From CAYMDS01 sp964576705 (GTDB taxonomy: Bacteria > Patescibacteriota > Microgenomatia > Levybacterales > UBA12049): DNA of 64,000 nt. Position 1 is the stretch's first letter. Each line of letters starts with the position of its first letter. The stretch covers positions 1 through 64,000 of the forward strand of contig CAZNVI010000002.1 in NCBI GenBank assembly GCA_964576705.1, in the 5' to 3' direction. Below the pieces are notes generated by a model. That model was not told the origin of the DNA. It made no database searches and was given only the letters and a program-made list of their open reading frames with translations. The position numbers were made by a program, and so were the translations under genes. Positions 18,515 through 28,456 of this stretch are shown piece after piece.

Positions 18515-19428
18515 AAGTATATATTACAGGAGGGACAGGTTTATTAGGCAGCAGCTTATTGCGTACTGTTCCTAAAAAGTTTACCCTTTTCTCAAACTAT
18601 CACATAAATAAGCTCATCCCAGATATACCGATAGCTGACTTTTCTTATTTAGATATTACCAATAAAAAGCAAGTAGAAACTGTTTTTTCAAAAATAAGAC
18701 CGCACTATATTATCCATACAGCAGCAAAATCTAGTCCGGATTTTTGTGAAGATAATCCCCAGGAGGCATACAGAGTAAATATTGAAGGGACGAGAAATGT
18801 CCTTTTTTTCGGTAATAAATTCGGATCTAAAGTAATAATTATGTCGACTAATCAGGTTTTTTCAGGTATTAATCCACCATATACTGAAGAATCGGAACGT
18901 GACCCCGTAAATGTATACGGGAAAACGAAGGTGCAGAATGAAGATGAGATTCTTACTGGAAAATATAAAGGTACTGTTATTAGGCTCATGACGTTATATG
19001 GATGGGGTAATCCTCATGGCCAAAAGAATTCAGCTATGTGGGTTATAGACATGTTATCGAAAAATCAAAAAATAAAAGTTGTGGACGATATTTATAATAA
19101 TTTTTTATGGGTGGAAGACGCAAGTAATGCAATATGGAAAATGATTTTGACCGATAAAGAGCTTAAGTTAATTCAAATAGCCGGAGAAGAAACGACAAAC
19201 AGGTATCTTTTAGCTAAAATGATTGCAAATGTTTTTAAATTGGATGATACATTAATCACCCCCGTTAAAAAGAGTTATTTTAAGGATGAAGCCCCAAGAC
19301 CTCTTAATACAGTGTATGACATCGGGTGTCTCAAAAAAAAACTTAAGTTTTACCCGCTCATGCTTAAAGAAGGAATTATAGAGATGAAAAGAGCATCCAA
19401 ATCTGTAAAGTGGAAAAAAATTGCATGA
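18511..19428 (+). CDS. RmlD-like NAD(P)-dependent sugar-nucleotide reductase/epimerase
   Basis: 305-aa SDR. ITGGTGLLGSSLL forms the nucleotide loop, HTAAKSSPDFCEDNP and NIEGTRNVL are shared with the RmlD family, and YGKTKVQNE holds the YxxxK pair. It is distinct from the second RmlD-like gene at 30372. It probably reduces or epimerises a 4-keto sugar nucleotide; the nucleotide and sugar are unknown. It is sandwiched between a GT4 and an anchored propeller protein, overlapping both by 4 bp. Confidence 0.7.
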   Translation: MKVYITGGTGLLGSSLLRTVPKKFTLFSNYHINKLIPDIPIADFSYLDITNKKQVETVFSKIRPHYIIHTAAKSSPDFCEDNPQEAYRVNIEGTRNVLFFGNKFGSKVIIMSTNQVFSGINPPYTEESERDPVNVYGKTKVQNEDEILTGKYKGTVIRLMTLYGWGNPHGQKNSAMWVIDMLSKNQKIKVVDDIYNNFLWVEDASNAIWKMILTDKELKLIQIAGEETTNRYLLAKMIANVFKLDDTLITPVKKSYFKDEAPRPLNTVYDIGCLKKKLKFYPLMLKEGIIEMKRASKSVKWKKIA

Positions 19429-20702
19429 AAAAACTTCTATTTCCACTTCTTATTTTAATTTTTATAGCGTTTTTACTTCATCATTATTTTCGAGTATTCG
19501 ATTTGCCTGAAATCATTACACCTTCAAAATCACTTTCGTACGAGCCTGCAATTTATGAGAGTGGTAATTTAGTTGCTGATGAAGTCGGGTATGTAGCAAA
19601 TGTATTTTCCTGGGGTTATAACAGACATATTTGTTATGATAATGAATTTAAAAATTGGTGGATATTTTATTATGGTGACTTAAGTAATGATCCGGATAAG
19701 CCTAATAGGAATATTCAGTATAGATATAGTAAAAATGATGGAAATACGTGGAGTGGGTCGCGACAGTTTAAGAGTAACGTAGTTGTATCTGCTGATTTTA
19801 CTATATATTGTGAAGCAGAAAATATAAGCATCGCTTATGGCGATATACATCAAAAAAATGTTTATTGGCAAAAGGGCAAGATGCAAGTCGATGATGTAGA
19901 ATGGTATTCCAAAAGTGTTCCGATTAAATCGGATGTTGGATATGCCAGTGTCGCTCCATCTATTGTCTATTATAATAATTTACCGGTCTTAGCTGTAAGA
20001 GATCAAAGTGAGGAAAGTAAAAAAAGCGGTGAAAAGAGAACATTTGTTGCAATTGCTAAAGATGAACATGGAAATTCGTGGGAAAAGAATGTAAAGATTC
20101 ATAGCAGTATAATACGAACTCCGTTTGATAAATACGCATCGCCATCATTAGAAATAGTTAATGGAGAATTATTTGCAATTATCAATACTGGATATGATAT
20201 GCGTATTGTAAATTATCTATTAAATAATGAATGGGGAGAGGATAGATTGATAAGTGGCTTTAAGTATAGCGGAGCCAATTTAGATTGGACCACCGTAACA
20301 GACTCATCAGGCACGTTACATATTTTTTACCCTGAAAAAGACACATCGTTTGCCAGACATGCGACGTTTGATGGATCAATCTGGAATTTTGAAACTATTA
20401 CTGACTATCCAATCAGTTCTAATCGCCATTTATCAGGGGCAATTGATGATAATGACACACTGTATTTTATAGGAAATGAACTCGCTCTTTACTATAAAAC
20501 TAATAATATTTGGCATGTAGACAAAAGACTTGTTTCCAAGCTTGGATTGGGAATGAGGTTTATTACTGCTTCGCAGAAGTTAGTCGATAACAAATTAGGT
20601 ATAGCTTGGATTGAAGGTGATGAGTTTACACCAGTTATCCGCTTCTTATGCTTACAGAAAATTGAAAAGAGAAATACTATTTCTTTTAAGAAATGTCAAT
20701 AA
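19425..20702 (+). CDS. Membrane-anchored beta-propeller (sialidase-fold) protein
   Basis: 425 aa. One N-terminal hydrophobic helix (about residues 4-20) acts as signal anchor; the rest is predicted exported and beta-rich. YRYSKNDGNTWSG is a good Asp-box (S-x-N-x-G-x-x-W), and later strands such as GTLHIFYPEKD and GIAWIEGDEFTPVIRF repeat about every 45-60 residues, consistent with a six-bladed sialidase-type propeller. I do not see a convincing arginine triad, so hydrolase activity is uncertain; it may bind glycan. The ATG at 19425 overlaps the previous stop; the GTG at 19410 is less likely. Confidence 0.5.
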   Translation: MKKLLFPLLILIFIAFLLHHYFRVFDLPEIITPSKSLSYEPAIYESGNLVADEVGYVANVFSWGYNRHICYDNEFKNWWIFYYGDLSNDPDKPNRNIQYRYSKNDGNTWSGSRQFKSNVVVSADFTIYCEAENISIAYGDIHQKNVYWQKGKMQVDDVEWYSKSVPIKSDVGYASVAPSIVYYNNLPVLAVRDQSEESKKSGEKRTFVAIAKDEHGNSWEKNVKIHSSIIRTPFDKYASPSLEIVNGELFAIINTGYDMRIVNYLLNNEWGEDRLISGFKYSGANLDWTTVTDSSGTLHIFYPEKDTSFARHATFDGSIWNFETITDYPISSNRHLSGAIDDNDTLYFIGNELALYYKTNNIWHVDKRLVSKLGLGMRFITASQKLVDNKLGIAWIEGDEFTPVIRFLCLQKIEKRNTISFKKCQ

Positions 20703-21745
20703 ACATGGGATCAGAAAATTATCCTCAGGTATCAATAATAATAGTCAATTGGAACGGTTACGAAAACATCAAAGAATGTCTAATCTCAATCTTGAAGTGT
20801 TCATATCCGAATTTTGAAATTATAATCGTCGATAATGGATCAGTCGATCGATCAGTCTCCTATATAAAAAATATGGCAGTAAAATATGGAAATATTCGAT
20901 TGATTGAAAATAAAAAAAATGTCGGGTATGCAGAAGGCAATAACTTAGGGTTTAAACGTGCAAAGGGTAAAATGATTCTCTTTCTTAATAATGATACCCT
21001 CGTAGATAAAGATTTTTTGAATATATTAGTTAATAAGCTTATCTCTGATAAGTCAATAGGAGCAGTGCAGCCAAAAATATTAAATTATCCCAAATCAAAT
21101 ATTATCGATTCAGTAGGATCCTATTTTCTTAATACAGGTTTTTTATATCATTTTGGACATAATAAGACAGATCATAAACGGTACCAGGCGATGTCAGAGA
21201 TTTTTTCGATGAAAGGAGCTTGTATGCTTTTTAATAAATCTGTTATCGATAAGATTGGTTTATTTGAAAAAAATTATTTCGCATACTTTGAAGAGACTGA
21301 CCTTTGTCATAGAGCTATTCTTGCAGGATACACAATTTACTATGTGCCATCTGCGGTAATTTATCATAAAGGCGGAGGAACCGCATCTAAGTTGCCAAGT
21401 GAATTCATTCAATTCCATTCTTATAAAAATAGAATATATACTTACCTAAAGAATTTTGAATTATTAACGATAATTAAAATTTTACCCATACATATAACAT
21501 ATTGTTTATTAATAAGCTCAGTATACTTTTTTACTTTTAAATTTTCTTTATCGTATGCAATTTTGAAAGCAATCGGTTGGAATATTATAAATTTAAAAAT
21601 GATTAAAAAAAAGAGAAAGGAAATTCAAAGATTGAGAAAAAGTAACGATAATATTTATTTATCCAGATTAACAAGAAAAGTTGGTTTTAATTATTATTAC
21701 CATCTGTTTGCGACAAGCCTTGCTGGCTATAGAGACAAATCCTGA
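20693..21745 (+). CDS. Family 2 glycosyltransferase, rhamnosyltransferase-like
   Basis: 350-aa GT-A enzyme. VSIIIVNWNGYENIKECL opens the domain, IIIVDNGSVDRSV and ILFLNNDTLVDKDFL carry the DxD-like metal site, and MKGACMLFNKSVIDKIGLFEKNYFAYFEETDLCHRA is typical of WbbL-type rhamnosyltransferases (ED catalytic region). The C terminus has one or two hydrophobic segments (around 255-300). It overlaps the propeller gene by 10 bp. Confidence 0.82.
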   Translation: MSINMGSENYPQVSIIIVNWNGYENIKECLISILKCSYPNFEIIIVDNGSVDRSVSYIKNMAVKYGNIRLIENKKNVGYAEGNNLGFKRAKGKMILFLNNDTLVDKDFLNILVNKLISDKSIGAVQPKILNYPKSNIIDSVGSYFLNTGFLYHFGHNKTDHKRYQAMSEIFSMKGACMLFNKSVIDKIGLFEKNYFAYFEETDLCHRAILAGYTIYYVPSAVIYHKGGGTASKLPSEFIQFHSYKNRIYTYLKNFELLTIIKILPIHITYCLLISSVYFFTFKFSLSYAILKAIGWNIINLKMIKKKRKEIQRLRKSNDNIYLSRLTRKVGFNYYYHLFATSLAGYRDKS

Positions 21746-21756
21746 CTATCAAATAT

Positions 21757-24051
21757 ATGAAAAAAATTCAAAAAATTAATATTGATAATAAGCTTCATGT
21801 GTTTTTGTTATTGGCAACCTTTGTAGTTATTTTTTATTCGCGAAGTATTTTCGCTTTTTTTCAAGCTGATGAGTGGTTTTATTTCACGCAATTCCTTCCG
21901 TTAACGGGAAAATGGTACGGGGTGTTTAGTTCCATATATAAGAGTGTATTTGAATCTCACGCTGTTTCAGGCGGAGGTCATATGGCCCCAATTATGAACA
22001 TAAGCTGGTATTTTAATAATTTATTGTTTGGATTAAATTTCATCCCGTATATACTCTTAAGTCTTTTTTTTCATGTTTTGAATGCTTTTTTTATATATTT
22101 AATCTTGAAACGATTAAATAACCTGCCGAGAGTCGGTTTTATCGCTGCGGTATTTTTTGGTCTTTCCTATGTACATCAACAAGCGGTCACTTGGGTGATT
22201 GCTTTCTCAACTACACTTTCTGTAACCCTCATCTTGAGTGCAATTCTTTGTTTATTACAAATTACACGTGAAAATGAAAAAGATAATATTAGAAATATCA
22301 GAATCGCTTTTATATTGTTTCTTAGCTCTATCCTAACAAAAGAAATTTCAGTCGTACTTTTTATAATATTTCCTTTTATTTGGTTTACTATTTTGAAAAA
22401 GTCATTAAAGAAGAGATTCATAAAATATTATGCAATTCTTAGTGCGTTTTACATTTTTTTTCGGGCAGGTATTCCTTATTTATTTTTTTGGGCAGATAAA
22501 CAAATCGCATTAAACGCAAAAAGTGAAAACTTTTTTGATATCCCTTTGTTAATCTTCAGGGCGATAACCTATCCTTTGAGATTAATAGTTGAAGTATTCG
22601 TCCCCGCTGAGTTAATCTTGTGGTTTGTTGAAGCCCTTACTTCTTATGCATATCCCCATTATGCTCTTGAAAAATCCGTCCGGGGTACCAATTACCTTAC
22701 TTTTATTCAAAGTGCCGGAAGCGATATGTTTATTTTTTTCTTCTCAGGAATTATTCTAATTATGTTTTTTTTGTATATATTTAAGTTACGAAAAAAACAG
22801 AAGAATAAGTTTTATACAGCAAATATTGCGATTTTAATAATTACATTCTCTGCTTTGCCGTTAATAATGATCGCAACTTATGCTCCTTGGTGGGGATATG
22901 TTACTTTCATCGACTCACGTCATTTGTATATAGCATCTGTGGGTGCTTCTTTTCTTTTTGCATTAATAATTGAAGACATAGGTTTATATTTTAATAAATT
23001 TTTTTTAAAGCACAGGTTTTTAAAAATGAACCCATTTAGGATCAGTATGGTGATTGTGATCTTGTGGGCATTCACTCAATTTGTTTTATTACAAGGAGAA
23101 CTTATTAAGCAAGTTAAAACCGGCAGTGAGCGAAAGAAAATATTATCGGAAGTTTTAAACCAAACGCTTCCCCGTGATAAAACTGTATTTTTAATAAAAA
23201 GCAATACAGGATATTACGGATTTGGACCTATTCCTCCGTTTCAAACAAATCTAGGACAGATATTATCAATATATTATTATAAAAATAGAGGACTTCCGGA
23301 GTATTTTATCCGAAATAACTTTCTCGTAAAAGGAGGTATAGCAGGTGAAGGATATGTAGAATTTAACGGTAAGGGGTTTGGGTACTATATAAACGAAGAC
23401 ACGCTCTTTTCAGATATTAAAGAAGGTAAGTTGGAGCCTGGAAATATCTCAGCATATAATTGGAACGGAGAAGATGGCACCATTTCTAACATTACGGATG
23501 AAGTGCGAAAGGAAGCTAGAAGATACTTAGGTTACTTAAATACTTTTAGTGGATGGAAAGAATTTTATGATCCCGAAGGATATTTTCATTTTAAGTTCCC
23601 TCAAGATTTTGCATTAGAAGATATTACCAATTCAGATAAATCTACTGACTCAAGTGTTATAAGGAGTGTTATAATCTCTGACGTATCGGGCTCTGGATCT
23701 ATTCATAAGATAAATATAAAATTAAAGAGTAAACAGGAATTGATACCTTTTTCTGAGCATGTATCTTTGCAGTCGAATAGTGAGGGAAAGATAATCGCTA
23801 AAGATTTCACATTCAGAAATATCAACATGGCCAATAGAAACGCGATTACAACTATTTATTCTACCAATACTTATTATCCTAACTATTATATTCCATATGA
23901 TAAAAATAATATGTATTTTGATATAAAAGTAAGCGGGGAGAGATTTCGAAGGCAATTTATCTATGCACCGGTCGGGCAAATAGAAAAATATAATAGCGAG
24001 GTTGAAAAAATTTTATCTACTTTAGACTATGAAAAACCAGAAAGTAAATAA
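21757..24051 (+). CDS. GT-C-like membrane protein with exported C-terminal domain
   Basis: 764 aa. The first outer loop has FFQADEWFYFTQF, an Asp-Glu pair as in GT39-type enzymes. About twelve membrane helices reach to about residue 450. The remaining roughly 310 residues are soluble and probably external; near residue 598 the motif EFYDPEGYFHFKFPQDF resembles PsbP-like or lipoprotein domains. The membrane half resembles the C-terminal half of the 1068-aa fusion at 35581. It likely glycosylates an outer-face acceptor. Its end overlaps the methyltransferase by 23 bp. Confidence 0.6.
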   Translation: MKKIQKINIDNKLHVFLLLATFVVIFYSRSIFAFFQADEWFYFTQFLPLTGKWYGVFSSIYKSVFESHAVSGGGHMAPIMNISWYFNNLLFGLNFIPYILLSLFFHVLNAFFIYLILKRLNNLPRVGFIAAVFFGLSYVHQQAVTWVIAFSTTLSVTLILSAILCLLQITRENEKDNIRNIRIAFILFLSSILTKEISVVLFIIFPFIWFTILKKSLKKRFIKYYAILSAFYIFFRAGIPYLFFWADKQIALNAKSENFFDIPLLIFRAITYPLRLIVEVFVPAELILWFVEALTSYAYPHYALEKSVRGTNYLTFIQSAGSDMFIFFFSGIILIMFFLYIFKLRKKQKNKFYTANIAILIITFSALPLIMIATYAPWWGYVTFIDSRHLYIASVGASFLFALIIEDIGLYFNKFFLKHRFLKMNPFRISMVIVILWAFTQFVLLQGELIKQVKTGSERKKILSEVLNQTLPRDKTVFLIKSNTGYYGFGPIPPFQTNLGQILSIYYYKNRGLPEYFIRNNFLVKGGIAGEGYVEFNGKGFGYYINEDTLFSDIKEGKLEPGNISAYNWNGEDGTISNITDEVRKEARRYLGYLNTFSGWKEFYDPEGYFHFKFPQDFALEDITNSDKSTDSSVIRSVIISDVSGSGSIHKINIKLKSKQELIPFSEHVSLQSNSEGKIIAKDFTFRNINMANRNAITTIYSTNTYYPNYYIPYDKNNMYFDIKVSGERFRRQFIYAPVGQIEKYNSEVEKILSTLDYEKPESK

Positions 24052-24718
24052 AAAATTTGAAGTTAAATACTTTGAAGGATATTTTAAAGGAGCTGTAGGT
24101 GAATTTTCTAAAAAGGATCTCGAGTTATCCCGAAATTGGTTTTCGGCTTGGCTTAGTGTAATAAGTACATTGCTTAATATTTCGGATGGTCGGGGAGTGA
24201 AAGTACTTGAGATCGGATGCTCCATAGGCGGTATGTCAAGTCTGTTGGCAGATCGCGGATTTGAAGTATGGGCTTCAGATGTCTCAGAATTGGCAGTTAA
24301 GAAGGCGTCCTCTCTGGATTCCCGTGTAAAGTTTTCAGTTATTGATGTTCAGAAAGAAATACCACTACGCCAAAAGTTCGATTTCGTAATCGCAACAGAA
24401 GTAGTTGAGCATCTTGAGTTCCCTAAAGAAGCTTTAAAAAATATATATTCCGTTTTAAAGTCGGGCGGTAAAGTAATCATTTCTTCACCATATCCATATA
24501 TGTGGAATATGAAAGATCCTACTCATATTAATGTAAAGTTTCCTCATGAATGGATGAATTTGCTTCGGCAAGTCGGTTTTCAAAAAATAACTTATAAGCG
24601 TTTTTCGTTATTGCCTTTTTTTTACAGATTTGGAAGAAGATTTCACATTATTTTTCCATTTACTATCCCATTGCCGAATATCAATAGCCCGATTATTTTT
24701 TTAGGGGAAAAACCATGA
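24029..24718 (+). CDS. Class I SAM-dependent methyltransferase
   Basis: 229 aa. Motif I VLEIGCSIGGMSSLLADRGFEVWASDVSELAV binds S-adenosylmethionine (about residues 55-85), and FDFVIATEVVEHLEFPKEAL is the motif around strand 4. The C-terminal part is hydrophobic and basic, suggesting membrane proximity. It most likely methylates a sugar of the glycan, possibly capping the chain, but a lipid substrate is possible. It overlaps the genes on both sides. Confidence 0.75.
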   Translation: MKNQKVNKKFEVKYFEGYFKGAVGEFSKKDLELSRNWFSAWLSVISTLLNISDGRGVKVLEIGCSIGGMSSLLADRGFEVWASDVSELAVKKASSLDSRVKFSVIDVQKEIPLRQKFDFVIATEVVEHLEFPKEALKNIYSVLKSGGKVIISSPYPYMWNMKDPTHINVKFPHEWMNLLRQVGFQKITYKRFSLLPFFYRFGRRFHIIFPFTIPLPNINSPIIFLGEKP

Positions 24719-27700
24719 AGCGAATATCACAAAAACGAATAATCGAACTTTTGACAATAATAATTTTAGGATTAGTTCCTTTATTATGGTTTAAAGGAAA
24801 TAATGTAGTTTTAGGTCATGATGCTGGTTTACCTATTTCTCCCATAGAGCATTTTATTGACAGATTTTATCTCTGGACCAATCGGTATGGAATAGGACAT
24901 GATCAGACGTATGCTCTTCCCGGATTGTTCATACATGGCATAGAAGCAATGATTAGTTATTTTGGTTTGTCATTACAGTGGAATCAAAAAATTACTTTCG
25001 TTTTTTGGTTTATGCTGCCTGGGCTAACCATGTATTATTTAACTTCAAGGCTTGAGAGTAAAACCGGCTTGAAATTTCTTGCTTTGCCATCGTCCATGCT
25101 TTATATGATGAACCATTATTTAATGCAGGGATGGTTTATCGCTGAACGCACTAAATTTTCTTTATATGCAGCTTTGCCATTACTTTTAGCGTTTTTGATA
25201 GATTGGCAGGAAAAAAAACTCACCACACTAAAAACAGGTATATTGATTTCTCTTACTCTATTTTTTTTAAACGGGATGGCAAGTCTCCCTTTATTCGGAG
25301 CAATTATTATTGCTTTAGTTGTTTTCCTCGGCTTTTATTTTTATTGGGATAAATCACGAAAAGAATTTTTAAGGTTAGTCAAATTAATCCTAGTCACTAT
25401 TATTACGAGTTTGGCTTTGCAGTCTTACTGGTTATTGGCATATATACATTATGTTAGAAACTCGTACAGTGAAGTGGTAGGACAGGCAGGAGGAGTTTCT
25501 GGTGTTTTAGGTTGGATAGCTTATATAAGCAAAGACACTTCATTAATAAATTTGATGCGGTTGCAGGGTATTCCTGAATGGTATCAAAATCCTGATCATG
25601 CATATGCAAATGTGTTTTTACATAATCCGGTGTTTATTCTAATAAGTTTTTTACTGCCATTTGTAGCATTTTGTTCGTTGTTTTATATTAAAGATCAAAA
25701 GAAACGTAAATACATACTATTTTTCAATTTTCTGGCATTATTTTCAATGATATTTACTGCAGGCTCCCATCCTCCTTTTGGTGGCATTTATAACTTACTT
25801 GTTCAACTAATCCCGGGATTTATAGCCTTCCGGACACCTTTCTATAAATTTGCACCTGCTTTATGGCTTTCGATGTCGATCTTGATCGGATTTACGATTA
25901 GCAGTTTCATTCAAGAGCGTTTTGTGAAACCTAATTATAAGTTTTTTTTAATTTTTTCAATTTTGTTATCTATTGGTTTACTGTTTTACAACTTTCCTTT
26001 TCTCGATGGCCGGTTTTTTGATTATATTAAAAACCAAAGAAGTATGAGAGTTAACATTCCTTCATATGTTTTGGATTTCGGCAGATGGAGTAGTAGTGTA
26101 GCGAAGGACGGAAAAATACTTCCTTTACCTCCTGCAGCAGAAAGTGTTGAATCGTTTTCGTGGGGTTATTGGAGTTTAACGCCTGTAACTAGTTTATTGA
26201 CGAACGCATCTATTATTAATCCTAACGGTATGACAGTTCATCAAAAAGAAATACTAACTGAAATGTTTTCGAAGATGAAAAAAAAAGATAGTGATTGGTT
26301 AAAGGTAGCGAAAGTGTTAGGAATTCGTTATTTCTTAGTGCGCAAAGATTTTATTTGGAATTCACCTTCGTCTATGACTGACAATCCAAAAATATATGAA
26401 GAAGTTTTGAATAATACTTCGGGAATCGTATTTTTTAGGAAATTTGGTGAATGGTCAATTTATACAATAGAAGATTTAAGTGATGAGATTGTGGTGTATA
26501 AAGAAGGATCACTTTCTTATATAGAAGGAGCTGCTAAAGATTTGCCTGTAGTGATATCGATTCCGGGAGTAAATACAGAATCGGTTTACTATGTGTCCGG
26601 AACTTATGGAGAAAAACAAGATGTGTTACTTAATAATTCAAAGAATATTTTCGTAATTCCTCAGTGCGTGATGTGTTTTTTGCAACCCCAGATCTTAAAC
26701 GAAGGGGCATTTGTTCCGAGTATCACAGCTGATTCAATTCTTTTTCCTATTATTAAAACCCGTGAATCCCAAAAAGAGAAAGCCGCTCTAGTTTCTCCCG
26801 AGCAATCCGTAGAATATTACCTAGAATTATCATTACGAAGACAAAAAGGGTTAGAAAGGGCAGCAGACGAAAAGAAATTAACAGAAGCTCTCGATATAAA
26901 TGCCGATTCATATTTAGAAGCACTTCAAAAATTGAGACACAGTCTCGTAAGGTTAATTAATATAAGAAAACTAGAAAACAATGAACTATTAATGAAAGGA
27001 TATACATATTTATATATCCAATCAAATAATGTTATTGCTAAGTCATCACTACTGGCTAATGCAGTCGATAAGCAATTGTTAAATCAGGTCTTTAGTGAAC
27101 TAGATAAAACATTAACTTTAATTAAAAATAGCGCCTGGTATACAGAAAATTTAAGGTCGAAGAAATATATATTTACAGTACCGAAGGATGGAGATTATAC
27201 AGCATATTTGAATAATGATACATTGTCTGAAAATGAAATAATTATAAACAGACCTATAAATTTATCGATTGATGACAAGGCTTACTCAGTAACTGCAAGT
27301 GAAGAGAATAGTTGGTTCAGTTTGGTAGATATATTTTTAACGAAGGGCAGACATACTCTATTGCTTGAAGATGTTCCTCTTAAAAATTTATACCCAAACC
27401 CCTCTCAAATTATATCAGTGATAGATGAAGATAGAGAAAGTTTTGCCTGTTTTAAATCTGTGCTTATTCCGACTGAATCAGGTGGAACTTATGACATTAA
27501 TATTCAATACAGACAACTTCGAGGTAGCGGTGTTTTTTATTTCCATCCTTTGGGACGTGATGAAATACTTCCTGCATTATCAAAGCCCGGAATCGATTTA
27601 AAAAATAGCAGTAACTGGGAGCAGTTAAGAATGGATTTCCAGTCCAGTAATAATAACGGATTTTATTTTTATATATGTACACGCCCTCATCTTCGTGAGA

Positions 27701-28110
27701 ATCGACGTGAGTCAGTACTTGAAGTAAGAAGTGTCACGATTCAAAAAATCACAGAGCCGAAAATTGTTTTTTGGCATAAACCATTGGAAGATGGGGAAGG
27801 TGTATCTAGAATCAATGCAGATCTTCAAAATCAAACCAGTTACAAGTTTTCTACCACTGAAGATTTATTAAATCGAACTGCTGTATTAAATCAAGCGTTT
27901 AATTATAATTGGGAGCTTGATAGGCTTTCGCACGTGAGATTTACGGCAAATGGGTATGCCAATGGCTGGTTTATAACAAGCAGCGGGAATTCAGGTATCA
28001 TTAAATATGCTCCGCAAAAATATGTTAAATGGGGTTTCATTATAAGTATTTGTTCGTTCTTAGTGGTTAATTTAGTAATGATAATTAAACGAAATGAAAA
28101 AAAACACTAA
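24715..28110 (+). CDS. Very large GT-C-like membrane protein (AftD/DUF3367-like layout)
   Basis: 1131 aa. After TM1 the first outer loop reads VVLGHDAGLPISPIEHF, with the Asp expected of GT-C enzymes. About twelve membrane segments reach to about residue 440, then a 660-residue exported domain and a final helix at about 1108-1125. This layout resembles the DUF3367 arabinofuranosyltransferase-like proteins of actinobacteria, but the similarity is of form and I would not assign arabinose specificity. The exported region has helical (about 690-800) and beta-rich (about 820-1080) parts, possibly carbohydrate-binding. It overlaps the next small gene by 17 bp. Confidence 0.55.
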   Translation: MKRISQKRIIELLTIIILGLVPLLWFKGNNVVLGHDAGLPISPIEHFIDRFYLWTNRYGIGHDQTYALPGLFIHGIEAMISYFGLSLQWNQKITFVFWFMLPGLTMYYLTSRLESKTGLKFLALPSSMLYMMNHYLMQGWFIAERTKFSLYAALPLLLAFLIDWQEKKLTTLKTGILISLTLFFLNGMASLPLFGAIIIALVVFLGFYFYWDKSRKEFLRLVKLILVTIITSLALQSYWLLAYIHYVRNSYSEVVGQAGGVSGVLGWIAYISKDTSLINLMRLQGIPEWYQNPDHAYANVFLHNPVFILISFLLPFVAFCSLFYIKDQKKRKYILFFNFLALFSMIFTAGSHPPFGGIYNLLVQLIPGFIAFRTPFYKFAPALWLSMSILIGFTISSFIQERFVKPNYKFFLIFSILLSIGLLFYNFPFLDGRFFDYIKNQRSMRVNIPSYVLDFGRWSSSVAKDGKILPLPPAAESVESFSWGYWSLTPVTSLLTNASIINPNGMTVHQKEILTEMFSKMKKKDSDWLKVAKVLGIRYFLVRKDFIWNSPSSMTDNPKIYEEVLNNTSGIVFFRKFGEWSIYTIEDLSDEIVVYKEGSLSYIEGAAKDLPVVISIPGVNTESVYYVSGTYGEKQDVLLNNSKNIFVIPQCVMCFLQPQILNEGAFVPSITADSILFPIIKTRESQKEKAALVSPEQSVEYYLELSLRRQKGLERAADEKKLTEALDINADSYLEALQKLRHSLVRLINIRKLENNELLMKGYTYLYIQSNNVIAKSSLLANAVDKQLLNQVFSELDKTLTLIKNSAWYTENLRSKKYIFTVPKDGDYTAYLNNDTLSENEIIINRPINLSIDDKAYSVTASEENSWFSLVDIFLTKGRHTLLLEDVPLKNLYPNPSQIISVIDEDRESFACFKSVLIPTESGGTYDINIQYRQLRGSGVFYFHPLGRDEILPALSKPGIDLKNSSNWEQLRMDFQSSNNNGFYFYICTRPHLRENRRESVLEVRSVTIQKITEPKIVFWHKPLEDGEGVSRINADLQNQTSYKFSTTEDLLNRTAVLNQAFNYNWELDRLSHVRFTANGYANGWFITSSGNSGIIKYAPQKYVKWGFIISICSFLVVNLVMIIKRNEKKH

Positions 28111-28456
28111 TTCAATAAAATCCAATATAGAGAAATATTATATGTGGTATGAGAAAAATCTTGCCAAACTTATGTTGATAATTATAATACATTTTATATC
28201 ATATTTTATTTCTAATCTTCCTTATATAAATATATTTACAGGTCGATACTTTCCATTCATAATGGATTGGATTTTTATACTAATCTTATTTTCTCCTCAG
28301 AAAAATATAGTCTTGCGATTCGGGCTTTTTTTAATTTTATTGGCCAGTATTTTTGGACTTTTGCGGCTTTATCCGGTGACAGAGATAATAGGTGAATTAA
28401 GTTTTGCAGCAATTGGGACTTATATCGTATTGATCCTAATAGATAACCATGTATGA
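28094..28456 (+). CDS. Small polytopic membrane protein, possible N-terminal part of a split GT-C enzyme
   Basis: 120 aa with a basic N terminus and four hydrophobic segments (about 24-42, 52-66, 72-88, 98-116). No family recognised. Its stop overlaps the start of the 637-aa protein by ATGA, and that protein begins directly at the GT-C first outer loop without a leading membrane helix. The two may therefore be halves of one enzyme made as separate, coupled chains. Confidence 0.5.
   Translation: MKKNTNSIKSNIEKYYMWYEKNLAKLMLIIIIHFISYFISNLPYINIFTGRYFPFIMDWIFILILFSPQKNIVLRFGLFLILLASIFGLLRLYPVTEIIGELSFAAIGTYIVLILIDNHV

Noticed and set aside
24715..28110. Naming the 1131-aa protein an arabinofuranosyltransferase (AftD)
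   Set aside because: Only the overall layout and first-loop Asp agree; sugar specificity cannot be read from the sequence.
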